Positions 1 to 6,739 of a stretch of 64,000 nt of DNA are shown here, piece after piece. The stretch is from assembly GCF_003600645.1 (NCBI RefSeq), contig NZ_CP032482.1, positions 3,100,001 through 3,164,000 on the forward strand. Reading direction: 5' to 3'. Origin of the DNA: Yersinia rochesterensis. GTDB lineage: Bacteria > Pseudomonadota > Gammaproteobacteria > Enterobacterales > Enterobacteriaceae. A model generated the notes under the pieces. The model had not been told where the DNA came from. It ran no database searches and worked only from the letters and a program-made list of their open reading frames with translations. Each line of letters begins with the position of its first letter. Within the stretch, counting starts at the first letter, position 1. Position numbers and translations under genes: made by a program.

Positions 1-139
1 CAAGACGCTCTCGAAAATAAAGAATGTGTCCTTCTAGATCTGTAGATGATGGCCCGCCATTTTCAGTAATTGAAGTTGCAAGACGCGTAATGGCAAGTTC
101 CATAGCTTTAAGACGAATGTTTATATCTTCATTGTTCAC
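1..139 (-). CDS. Hypothetical phage protein, N-terminal part (runs off the left edge)
   Basis: An open frame begins with GTG at 139 and stays open to the window edge, giving 46 residues (VNNEDINIRLKAMELAI...). A strong GGAGG ribosome binding site lies 7 bases upstream, and the start overlaps the stop of the upstream minus-strand ORF (GTGA), which suggests translational coupling. The visible part is mostly helical and has no motif I recognise. It diverges from the plus-strand early operon, so it is probably an accessory protein of the same prophage. The frame, binding site and overlap are seen in the sequence; the function is unknown. Confidence 0.55.
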   Translation of the reverse strand, partial: MNNEDINIRLKAMELAITRLATSITENGGPSSTDLEGHILYFRERL

Positions 140-303
140 AGAAAAATCCTCCTTGTTGTAGGGACTTTGAGGATACCACCGCCGCCTGAGGTGGAGAAGT
201 AACCAGGCACAGATTTAATCCATTGCTGTGCTGTGTCTTTAGCGGCTGCGCCTGCCAACACCAGATTAGGCCAGCCGCCCTTTTTACACACAGAGAAGCA
301 CAC
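136..303 (-). CDS. Ash-like small phage protein (tentative)
   Basis: Reading from a GTG at 303 gives 55 residues with a VLAGAAAKDTAQQWIK stretch and a Gly-rich SGGGG segment. This resembles the small Ash-type proteins encoded near immunity regions of enterobacterial prophages and P4-like elements. The same frame stays open upstream to about 410 without an ATG, so the start is uncertain and a longer product from another start is possible. A long inverted repeat overlaps its 5' end. It ends in a 4-base overlap with the next minus-strand ORF. The Ash assignment is from memory of the family and is weak. Confidence 0.4.
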   Translation of the reverse strand: MCFSVCKKGGWPNLVLAGAAAKDTAQQWIKSVPGYFSTSGGGGILKVPTTRRIFL

Positions 304-369
304 CGGTCGGGATATCCCTTTTAACCCGTACAGTATAAAGCCCCCGGCTCGGTGTTCTTCTCTGTGTGT
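286..369. repeat. Inverted repeat, 20-bp arms, in the divergent phage promoter region
   Basis: Arms at 286-305 and 350-369 are complementary over 19 of 20 bases, with a 44-base spacer. They sit between the divergent Ash-like ORF and the first plus-strand phage gene. The repeat could fold in RNA of either strand or bind a regulator. Such structures tend to accompany ash-type loci, but its role here is inference. Confidence 0.7.
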
Positions 370-416
370 GGAGTAAACGAACGCGGCAGGTGCCGCTTTA
401 ATGAGAGGTTACCAAA

Positions 417-773
417 ATGAGTGAACGTCAAACTGATGTAGCAGCTTTTATTAGTGATTTAGATGGCGGTGTATTCGAACAGAAATACGGTGCAATTTTA
501 AGTGATGTCGCCCTTAGTGTTAATAACACCAGTAAAAAAGGCAAAGTCACCATTGAAATGGAATTTTCCGCCCTCGATGAAAATCGAGTCACCATTTCTC
601 ATAAACTGAAATTTACCGCCCCAACAATGCGGGGTAATCGATCAGAAGATAATACGACGACTACGCCTATGTATGTAAATAAGGGTGGCCGACTTTCTTT
701 ATTTAAAGAAGACCAAGGTCAATTATTCACGGTTAAAGGTGAAACAGACGGTAAATTAAAAACCGTTAATTAA
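417..773 (+). CDS. Conserved phage protein, hypothetical (118 aa)
   Basis: This is the first gene of the plus-strand early operon. ATG at 417 is preceded by GAGAGG. The protein (MSERQTDVAAFISDLDGG...) is acidic and soluble, with predicted beta-rich content and no catalytic motif that I can see. It stands directly before a YfdQ-like gene, a position often held by small recombination- or nucleotide-related accessory proteins in lambdoid and CPS-53-like prophages. The function is unknown. Confidence 0.75.
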   Translation: MSERQTDVAAFISDLDGGVFEQKYGAILSDVALSVNNTSKKGKVTIEMEFSALDENRVTISHKLKFTAPTMRGNRSEDNTTTTPMYVNKGGRLSLFKEDQGQLFTVKGETDGKLKTVN

Positions 774-820
774 TTCTTCACTTTCCCAGAAATCTATTTT
801 TATATTTCAACGGAGTTAAT

Positions 821-1642
821 ATGTCCCAATTAGATGGCTCAGCAATCGCGCAAATTAAAGACTTAACACTATCGGGTTCATTTCTTAAAGGCTTGGAGTT
901 AACTGACTGTCCGGTATCTGTTTTACCAAATAGTGTAGGCGTGGAGAGTCTGGAATGTTTCTATGAAAACCGCTATCGCTTTCGCGGCAAAATGGAAACC
1001 ACCAGTATCGACGATTTTGTAAAATATTCATCTGAATATTCTGGCCCCGGCGTTCGCTGCTTCATTGATGCCGATAGCATGCAAGCGGTAAGTATTTTCA
1101 ACCTTGGCACCCTTGTTTCCCCCGGTCACGCTGACAACACTGGCGTTATTGTTTTAAAGAAAACCGCCCCATTCACTGGGCTGTTAAACATCAATGAACG
1201 CAAACAGAGCCAGAAAGAACTTGCCGAATGGTTGGAAGATAACCGTGAGTTCCTGACTGCATTTAACGCAGACGGGGAAGTAATGAACGCTGTGCAGGCA
1301 GTAAATGGCGTTCGCCGCATCACTATTGAATCGCTATCTTCTTCTGATCATGAAGAAAATGATTTCAGCGGCAAGCGTTCACTGATGGAAAGTGTGGAGG
1401 CTAAGAGTAAAGACGTTATGCCAGCAGCATTTGAATTTAAATGCGTACCTTATGAAGGGTTGGGGGAGCGCCGATTCAAATTACGTTACAGTATTATTAC
1501 CAGCGACAAACCGATATTAGTATTGCGTATCATCCAGTTGGAAGCTGTAGAGGAAGAAATTGCAACTGAATTCCGCGACTTGCTTACCGCTAAATTTAAA
1601 GACGTCGAAGTTGAAACCTTTATTGGTAAATTTAAAGCGTAA
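821..1642 (+). CDS. YfdQ-like protein (DUF2303 family)
   Basis: This 273-residue protein begins MSQLDGSAIAQI, closely resembling the start of E. coli YfdQ (274 aa, CPS-53 prophage, DUF2303). Both share the FRGKM-type segment, the NPGHAD/SPGHAD-like motif near residue 100 and a C-terminal beta-rich part. A CGGAG site lies upstream of ATG 821. In CPS-53 yfdQ also precedes the HD nucleotidase gene yfdR, and the next gene here is YfdR-like, so the neighbourhood supports the call. The molecular role of DUF2303 is not established. Confidence 0.82.
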   Translation: MSQLDGSAIAQIKDLTLSGSFLKGLELTDCPVSVLPNSVGVESLECFYENRYRFRGKMETTSIDDFVKYSSEYSGPGVRCFIDADSMQAVSIFNLGTLVSPGHADNTGVIVLKKTAPFTGLLNINERKQSQKELAEWLEDNREFLTAFNADGEVMNAVQAVNGVRRITIESLSSSDHEENDFSGKRSLMESVEAKSKDVMPAAFEFKCVPYEGLGERRFKLRYSIITSDKPILVLRIIQLEAVEEEIATEFRDLLTAKFKDVEVETFIGKFKA

Positions 1643-1731
1643 TTAAACCTTAATTAAATAGTATCACTTCAAATATCCCAGCAATGGGGTATTTGGCGGG
1701 GTATTACCTAAAAACCGTGTGGAGTATATTT

Positions 1732-2262
1732 ATGTCCTATATTACGACTTATTCAGGGCTGGAATTTAATTATCTAAAACCAGTCGTCAGCAGTATTTGC
1801 ATTAAAGATATCGCTCAGGCGTTATCACATGAATGCCGCTTTGCCGGTCACCTGCCTAATTTCTACTCTGTAGCCCAGCACTGCTGGTTAATAAGCCAGA
1901 TTGTACCTAAAGAGTTCGCCCTTGAAGCCCTGCTGCACGATGCAACCGAGGCTTATTGCAAAGATATCCCCTCACCTCTTAAGCGGCTACTACCTGATTA
2001 CCAAGCAATTGAGTTGCGGGTTGATATCGTCGTTCGTGAAGCATTTGGCTTACCCGCTGAAATGTCAGAAGTTGTTCACTACTGCGATCTTGTCATGTTG
2101 GCTACTGAACGGCAGGAGCTGGAAATCAATGATGATAAAGAGTGGCCAATGTTGGCCGGTATTCCCCCTGCAGAAATGGCAATAGTGCCAATGTCTTCAC
2201 GGGATGCGCGGATCGCTTTCTTGGCGCGTTTCAATGAACTAACCGGGGCCATAGCATCATGA
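1732..2262 (+). CDS. YfdR-like HD-domain 5'-deoxynucleotidase
   Basis: This 176-residue HD-superfamily phosphohydrolase matches E. coli YfdR (178 aa) in length and pattern. It has the CRFAGHL segment, the FYSVAQH segment, then ALLHDATEAYCKDI with the HD dyad and a downstream Asp, the metal-binding set of 5'-deoxynucleotidases. These enzymes hydrolyse (deoxy)nucleoside monophosphates. I start at ATG 1732 because GGAG lies 7 bases upstream; longer frames begin without a binding site. The stop overlaps the next ORF (ATGA). A role in nucleotide pools during phage growth is plausible inference. Confidence 0.85.
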   Translation: MSYITTYSGLEFNYLKPVVSSICIKDIAQALSHECRFAGHLPNFYSVAQHCWLISQIVPKEFALEALLHDATEAYCKDIPSPLKRLLPDYQAIELRVDIVVREAFGLPAEMSEVVHYCDLVMLATERQELEINDDKEWPMLAGIPPAEMAIVPMSSRDARIAFLARFNELTGAIAS

Positions 2263-2435
2263 TGTACGGCCTGTTTCTACTCGTCTGTTACACATTCCAA
2301 CCGTGCCAGTACGAGCCGCAAGGCTACGTCTATCCGGATGATAAGAACTGTATAGCCGACATCCAGCAGCAAGGTCTACCACCCGAATATGAATGCTTAC
2401 CTGTAGATAGCGTTCTCTATGCGAGGAAACAGTGA
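2259..2435 (+). CDS. Small DUF1482-like protein (58 aa)
   Basis: This short ORF fits between the nucleotidase gene and the next phage gene, sharing ATGA and TGATG overlaps with its neighbours, which argues that it is translated. The product starts with a hydrophobic segment (MMYGLFLLVCYTF) and has cysteines near 10, 16, 31 and 45, an arrangement like the small DUF1482 phage proteins. The hydrophobic start may be a signal or membrane anchor. The family link is by pattern only and the function is unknown. Confidence 0.6.
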   Translation: MMYGLFLLVCYTFQPCQYEPQGYVYPDDKNCIADIQQQGLPPEYECLPVDSVLYARKQ

Positions 2436-3439
2436 TGATCAAGACAATTACAGCGGTACCGGTTGAACGTGATGCTAATGGTTTCTGGACTCACCCTGAT
2501 TATTTTGTACCTGCAAACGGGAATGAGTTTGGTGTCGACGGTGAGTTTTATGCGTGGAAAATGCGTAACCGTGTTACTGGCGCGATGAGCTGGATGGAAA
2601 ACGAAGAAAATGCAGAAGAGCTGCAGGCGGCATTCGACTCCGCTGGCTGTGATGTCAGTTTGTGGCAACCCAAACCACCGGCGGGAGATGGTTGGTTTTT
2701 GGCTTCAATTCATGACACAGAAGATGGTCCGGTTTGCTACTGGTTGCGTCCTATTGAATGCGATCCGGAGGCGTTAGCTACCCATTTCAACAATTGCTAT
2801 GCGGAAGCATTCAAGACTGAACACCTGGTAGCTGAGCGCGATACTGCACTCAATACTTGCTCACTGATTGCCGGGGCTTTGGGTATTACCGGCGCGGTAG
2901 CAGGTGAAACTATTGCCAGGGTGCAACAGTTGGTTGGCGAGAATGCGGCGCTTACCGATAAAGCCGCCAGTGAGTTATCAAATGCATGGTTGCTGCATCG
3001 CGCTGTTATGACCATTCAAGCAGCCCTACATTGTATTCACGGCACTAATATCTATGAGGCTCAGTGCTGGCTAGAGAGCATCGCTGATGATGCTGAGTTA
3101 GTTATCCCGCCAGAAATGATGCTTAGTGATTTACAACGCTGGTTTGATGAAAACATGACCGGACTAATTACCCACGCCAAGGCCGTAGAAATAATCAAAG
3201 CTGAAATGAGTGCCACAACTCAGGCGCTTAATGAATATATAGCCAGGAGTATTGTGGCTCCGGACGGGTACCAGCTTTGCTTTGTACCACTCGAACAAAC
3301 TACCGCATTTAGAGACGCATGCACCACTGCGTATGAGGAATCGCTGAATGGAACTGGTCCGTGCGGGGTATTCATGGCTGGGTACCGCTCTATGCTCTCC
3401 GCCGCGCCGAAGTTCGCCGCCAGCCTGAGGGGTGAGTGA
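2435..3439 (+). CDS. Phage early protein, Ead/Ea22-like composite (334 aa)
   Basis: ATG 2435 overlaps the preceding stop. The N-terminus (residues 1-90) has aromatic motifs such as FWTHPDYFVP and SWMENEENAEELQAAF seen in enterobacterial phage accessory proteins. The middle is helical (AERDTALNTC...), and the C-terminus contains MAGYRSMLSAAPKF, reminiscent of C-terminal regions of Ea22/DUF551-type phage proteins. These genes are modular and vary between prophages. The function is unknown, but the reading frame and operon position are clear. Confidence 0.7.
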   Translation: MIKTITAVPVERDANGFWTHPDYFVPANGNEFGVDGEFYAWKMRNRVTGAMSWMENEENAEELQAAFDSAGCDVSLWQPKPPAGDGWFLASIHDTEDGPVCYWLRPIECDPEALATHFNNCYAEAFKTEHLVAERDTALNTCSLIAGALGITGAVAGETIARVQQLVGENAALTDKAASELSNAWLLHRAVMTIQAALHCIHGTNIYEAQCWLESIADDAELVIPPEMMLSDLQRWFDENMTGLITHAKAVEIIKAEMSATTQALNEYIARSIVAPDGYQLCFVPLEQTTAFRDACTTAYEESLNGTGPCGVFMAGYRSMLSAAPKFAASLRGE

Positions 3440-3440
3440 T

Positions 3441-3677
3441 ATGGCTACCAAGATTGAAAAGCTCCATCGCAAACTTAATGACTCATTTTCCGACAAATTA
3501 AACGCAGCGTTCTTGGATAAATTTTCTCGCGAGCTCACGACATCATTCAACATTTTAAGTATGCGTCTCGTTTCATTTCCATCGGATGGTATGGATTTCA
3601 CGCCAGAGCAATTGAACTGGGTTTGCGCATATTCAGATGGGTATTCCGCAGCAAAAAATCAGGTTTGGGAGTCATGA
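3441..3677 (+). CDS. Hypothetical phage protein (78 aa)
   Basis: The ORF starts at ATG 3441 directly after the previous stop, with GGGGTGA just upstream. The product is helical and charged at the N-terminus (TKIEKLHRKLNDSFSDKLN) and ends FTPEQLNWVCAYSDGYSAAK. Its stop overlaps the start of the next ORF (ATGA), consistent with a coupled early operon. I do not recognise a family. Confidence 0.6.
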   Translation: MATKIEKLHRKLNDSFSDKLNAAFLDKFSRELTTSFNILSMRLVSFPSDGMDFTPEQLNWVCAYSDGYSAAKNQVWES

Positions 3678-4153
3678 TGAATAACTTCGAAGAGTTGATT
3701 TGCCAGTCACGAATTAAAGAAATCTACCGTGGTTCCTCTCCGCTAATTGGTGAGAAAGAACGGCTAGCACTAACGGCTATGTACTGGCATCAAGAGCACC
3801 AAGAAGCAGTAGAAGCATTTCAAGAAACTGGCCGCAATTTATTGTTGGCCCAAGAGCAAGTTACTGGACTGATAGCCCAACTGGAAGCGGCACAGAAAGA
3901 AAACGGCGTTGTGCGTAATAAATATGAATCCATGTCTACTGCATATTCGTCAGTTACAGCAGAGCTAGCAAAAGCAGAAGCAGCGTTATCAGCGGCAAAC
4001 GAGAAGCTGAGTAAAGCGGTTGTGTTGCCGGATTATCGTTACCCTCCCGATATGCACACTAAGCAATATTACGAGACTATTGGCTTCAATCTTGGGCTGG
4101 ACGCCTGCAAAGACGCCATCAAAGCAGCCGGTTTCACTGTTGAGGGGGAGTGA
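3674..4153 (+). CDS. Ea22-like coiled-coil phage protein (159 aa)
   Basis: The start at ATG 3674 (or 3677) is chosen for the GGGAG just upstream. Residues ~45-115 form a predicted coiled coil rich in Glu, Ala, Leu and Lys, and the C-terminal ~40 residues (LPDYRYPPDMHTKQYYE...DACKDAIKAAGF) match the conserved tail of Ea22-like phage proteins. Lambda ea22 lies in the b2-xis accessory region, the same general place. Its biochemical role is not known. Confidence 0.65.
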   Translation: MMNNFEELICQSRIKEIYRGSSPLIGEKERLALTAMYWHQEHQEAVEAFQETGRNLLLAQEQVTGLIAQLEAAQKENGVVRNKYESMSTAYSSVTAELAKAEAALSAANEKLSKAVVLPDYRYPPDMHTKQYYETIGFNLGLDACKDAIKAAGFTVEGE

Positions 4154-4365
4154 TGCTTAAATTACATGATGGTGACGCTAGTTTTGCTGATACTTTTACG
4201 TTTCAGGGGCAAGGAGGTGCCGCGAGATTTAAGCCACCAAAAGGTAAAAAGTTTGTCGTATTGCTGCTTGGCGTGACGGATAAAGAAGCCATCGAATTTA
4301 ACGCTGAAAAAGCTCTAAATAAGCTGGGATTCTATCGTATAGAGGGGAATGCAGATGCTGAGTAA
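4153..4365 (+). CDS. Hypothetical phage protein (70 aa)
   Basis: ATG 4153 overlaps the previous stop as TGATG. The small product contains a KPPKGKKFVVLLLGV segment followed by a helical stretch (DKEAIEFNAEKALNKLGF). It partly overlaps the next ORF in another frame at its 3' end. I do not recognise the family. Confidence 0.55.
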   Translation: MLKLHDGDASFADTFTFQGQGGAARFKPPKGKKFVVLLLGVTDKEAIEFNAEKALNKLGFYRIEGNADAE

Positions 4366-4642
4366 AGACAGAATTAACAGTTTTATCCGGAAGCCCTTAG
4401 ATGCGGGACTTACCCGCAGCGAACAAATGGAAATGGCTACTGAACTGCTATCACTGCGTGAGCAACTTGCAGAGTTGAAAGCGTTGCAGTCAGTTAATGT
4501 GGGCACTATTCAGGATGAGCTAATTGAAAAGGTCGGCGTGATGTGTGACCAGGCTACAAATATTGAAGAAAAAAATGTATATGGGCATGCATATTGTGTT
4601 TTGAAATACGGAATACTCCCTTATCTGCGTAAACAAGGATAA
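4355..4642 (+). CDS. Hypothetical phage protein with helical N-terminus (95 aa)
   Basis: The start is set at ATG 4355, 7 bases after GAGGGGA; an in-frame ATG at 4349 would leave almost no spacing. Residues ~20-45 (SEQMEMATELLSLREQLAEL) form a strongly amphipathic helix. It overlaps the preceding gene by 11 bases and ends 3 bases before the exonuclease gene. The family is unknown. Confidence 0.6.
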   Translation: MLSKDRINSFIRKPLDAGLTRSEQMEMATELLSLREQLAELKALQSVNVGTIQDELIEKVGVMCDQATNIEEKNVYGHAYCVLKYGILPYLRKQG

Positions 4643-4645
4643 TAA

Positions 4646-5218
4646 ATGAATAACTTAATGGTCGATCTGGAAACTATGGGCAACAAACCGAATGCGCCTA
4701 TCGTCGCTATTGGAGCTGTATTCTTTGATCCTGCATCTGGTGAGATTGGCCCATCATTTTACACTGCGGTAAGCCTTGAGAGTGAGGTTGCACTCGGAGC
4801 TGTACCTGATGCCAGTACCATTTTGTGGTGGCTAACTCAGAGTAGTGAAGCGCGAGCAGCAATAACCAGTGACCCAACATCTATTAATAAAGCCCTGCAT
4901 GACTTGAATGTTTTTGTTGCCACGGTAACGGCAGGTTCCGCAAGAATATCTGTCTGGGGTAATGGTGCTTCATTCGATAACGTTATTCTTCGTGCAGCTT
5001 ATGAGCGTTGTCAAATGCCACCATGCTGGAGTTGGTTTAACGATCTGGACGTCAGAACAATGGTTAAGTTGGGACGAGCCTTAGGTTTTGATCCTAAACG
5101 AGATATGCCATTTGATGGCGAACGACATAATGCTTTAGCGGATGCCATTCACCAAGCTAAATACGTCTCAGCCATTTATCAGCGGCTGATCCCAGCCACC
5201 AGCACCGATATTGAATAA
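4646..5218 (+). CDS. Phage DEDD-type 3'-5' exonuclease
   Basis: This 190-residue protein has the RNase H-fold exonuclease signature: MVDLETMG near the N-terminus (Asp and Glu of Exo I), VWGNGASFDNVIL near residue 110 (Exo II Asp), and HNALADAIHQAKYV near residue 160 (Exo III His and Asp). It fits the small phage-type exonucleases that accompany integration and recombination modules in enterobacterial prophages. It lies just upstream of the excisionase-integrase pair. Whether the substrate is DNA or RNA cannot be told from sequence. Confidence 0.82.
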   Translation: MNNLMVDLETMGNKPNAPIVAIGAVFFDPASGEIGPSFYTAVSLESEVALGAVPDASTILWWLTQSSEARAAITSDPTSINKALHDLNVFVATVTAGSARISVWGNGASFDNVILRAAYERCQMPPCWSWFNDLDVRTMVKLGRALGFDPKRDMPFDGERHNALADAIHQAKYVSAIYQRLIPATSTDIE

Positions 5219-5225
5219 ATTTGTC

Positions 5226-5250
5226 ACGGCCTGCGTGCGGCGGGCCTTTA
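5226..5250 (+). terminator. Possible intrinsic terminator after the exonuclease gene
   Basis: GGCC-TGCGTGCGGCG-GGCC-TTTA forms a short GC-rich hairpin with a brief T run immediately after the exonuclease stop. It may separate the early operon from xis-int. The T run is short, so it is only a likely terminator. Confidence 0.45.
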
Positions 5251-5273
5251 AATAAACAGTGTGGAGAATGACC

Positions 5274-5516
5274 ATGGCGAGAACACAGACATTAACAGTG
5301 TGGGCAAAAGAGGAATTTGACGAACCAGTTCCTAGCTATCCCACTCTAATAAAATATGCCAAAAGCGGCATGATCTCGCCTCCACCAATGAAGGCGGGTA
5401 AATGCTGGCGGGTCGATAAAAATGCAAGGTTCATCGGGATGGCAATTAAGCCAATTGTTAAACAAAACGATGATCCGCGCCTGAAAAGGATAATGGAAGA
5501 TGGGCAGACCACGTAA
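5274..5516 (+). CDS. Excisionase-like protein (Xis family)
   Basis: This 80-residue basic protein overlaps the integrase start by 17 bases, the usual arrangement of lambdoid xis-int pairs. It contains VPSYPTLIKYAKSGMISPPP and AGKCWRVDKNARFIG, the winged-helix pattern of recombination directionality factors (a DNA-recognition helix followed by a Trp-Arg-Val beta strand). I choose ATG 5274 because GGAG lies 7 bases upstream. Xis would bend DNA and direct integrase to excision. Confidence 0.82.
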   Translation: MARTQTLTVWAKEEFDEPVPSYPTLIKYAKSGMISPPPMKAGKCWRVDKNARFIGMAIKPIVKQNDDPRLKRIMEDGQTT

Positions 5517-6624
5517 GTACAATGTCGATGTACCAGGTCTATCGTGCTACACGGACGCCAGAACAAAGAAAGTGTACTGGCGTTATAAGCATCCGGTGTC
5601 AGGCAAATTCCACGGATTGGGTGATAGCGAAACTGAAGCAAAAGCTATAGCGGTAGAAGCTAATACTCGATTCGCTCAGCAGCAAATGAGCCAGCTAATG
5701 ACCGCAAGAGATAAAATTAGCAGGGATCTAGGTAAAGGTTTATCTGTGTCAGCATGGCTAGATAGCTATTGGAAAATTCAGGAAGAACGCCAACGCCTGG
5801 GTGAACTGAAAGCCTCGAGTGTTAATCAGAAAAAGACTCCAGTTAAAGTGATGAGATCTATACTCGGCAATAAACTATTGCCTGAAATCACAGTAAGGGA
5901 TATTGCAGATATTCTTGGTGTGTATAAAGAACGTGGGCAGCAAGCAATGGCTCAAGTCGTGCGTAGAATTATCATTGATGTATTTAAGGAAGCTCAACAT
6001 GCCGGTGAAGTGCCCCCTGGCTACAACCCTGCCCTTGCAACGAAACAACCAAAATCAAAAGTTCAGCGGCAGCGCCTCAGTTTAGAAGAGTGGCAAACTA
6101 TATATAAGGAAGCTGGAGCAATGCAGCCATACTTGCAAAGAGCAATGCTACTTGCAGTCGTCACTGGCCAGCGCCTAGGCGATATAGCGGCCATGAAATT
6201 TTCAGACATTTGGGACGATCATCTTCATGTTGTTCAGAGTAAAACAGGGGCTAAATTGGCTATCCCTTTATCGCTTCGTTGTGATTCGCTGAATATTACA
6301 TTGAGAGAAGTTATAGCCCAGTGTCGGGATCGGATAGTAAGCCCTCACTTATTACATCATCATCATGCAGTAGCTACGGCAAAGCGCGGTGGAAATATTC
6401 GAGACCAAACTATCACAATGAATTTCACTGCAGCGCGTGAAGCTAGCGGGATTAAATGGAAAGATGGCACTCCACCAACATTCCATGAACAGCGTTCACT
6501 TTCCGAAAGGTTATACCGAGAACAAGGCATCGACACAAAATCATTACTCGGTCACAAGAACCAAGCAATGACAGATAAATATAATGATGATCGCGGGAAA
6601 GAGTGGATCACAATTGCAGTTTAA
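5500..6624 (+). CDS. int: Lambda-type tyrosine integrase
   Basis: This 374-residue site-specific recombinase has all catalytic positions: Arg225 (VTGQRLGD), Lys248 (QSKTG), His329 and Arg332 (FHEQR), His352 (LLGHK) and nucleophile Tyr361 (DKYNDDRG). Their spacings equal those of lambda Int. The N-terminus (MGRPRK...) corresponds to the arm-binding domain and residues ~80-175 to the core-binding domain. It overlaps xis by 17 bases and is followed by three 9-bp repeats that may be arm sites. The catalytic set looks intact, so the enzyme could be active. No tRNA gene adjoins it. Confidence 0.95.
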   Translation: MGRPRKYNVDVPGLSCYTDARTKKVYWRYKHPVSGKFHGLGDSETEAKAIAVEANTRFAQQQMSQLMTARDKISRDLGKGLSVSAWLDSYWKIQEERQRLGELKASSVNQKKTPVKVMRSILGNKLLPEITVRDIADILGVYKERGQQAMAQVVRRIIIDVFKEAQHAGEVPPGYNPALATKQPKSKVQRQRLSLEEWQTIYKEAGAMQPYLQRAMLLAVVTGQRLGDIAAMKFSDIWDDHLHVVQSKTGAKLAIPLSLRCDSLNITLREVIAQCRDRIVSPHLLHHHHAVATAKRGGNIRDQTITMNFTAAREASGIKWKDGTPPTFHEQRSLSERLYREQGIDTKSLLGHKNQAMTDKYNDDRGKEWITIAV

Positions 6625-6634
6625 TTTGCATCCA

Positions 6635-6667
6635 GTTTTGCAGTGAAGTTTTGCAGGGGTTTTGCAG
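6635..6667 (+). repeat. Three direct repeats GTTTTGCAG: candidate integrase arm sites
   Basis: Identical 9-mers start at 6635, 6648 and 6659, directly after int. Lambda attachment DNA has three closely spaced P' arm-type Int sites on the int side, so these are candidate arm sites of this element. The crossover core would then lie a little further right, close to the ushA terminator. The repeats are seen; the role is inference. Confidence 0.55.
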
Positions 6668-6689
6668 AAGCATTTTTCTGAGTTTTATG

Positions 6690-6729
6690 TCGGGATGAAA
6701 TACACCGCTTAAAATGTACTTCATCCCGA
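6690..6729 (-). terminator. ushA terminator hairpin, possibly overlapping the attachment core
   Basis: TCGGGATGAA at 6690-6699 and TTCATCCCGA at 6720-6729 form a perfect 10-bp stem just beyond the ushA stop. No long T run follows on the minus strand. It also lies at the prophage-chromosome junction. Confidence 0.5.
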
Positions 6730-6739
6730 TTAATTACAG

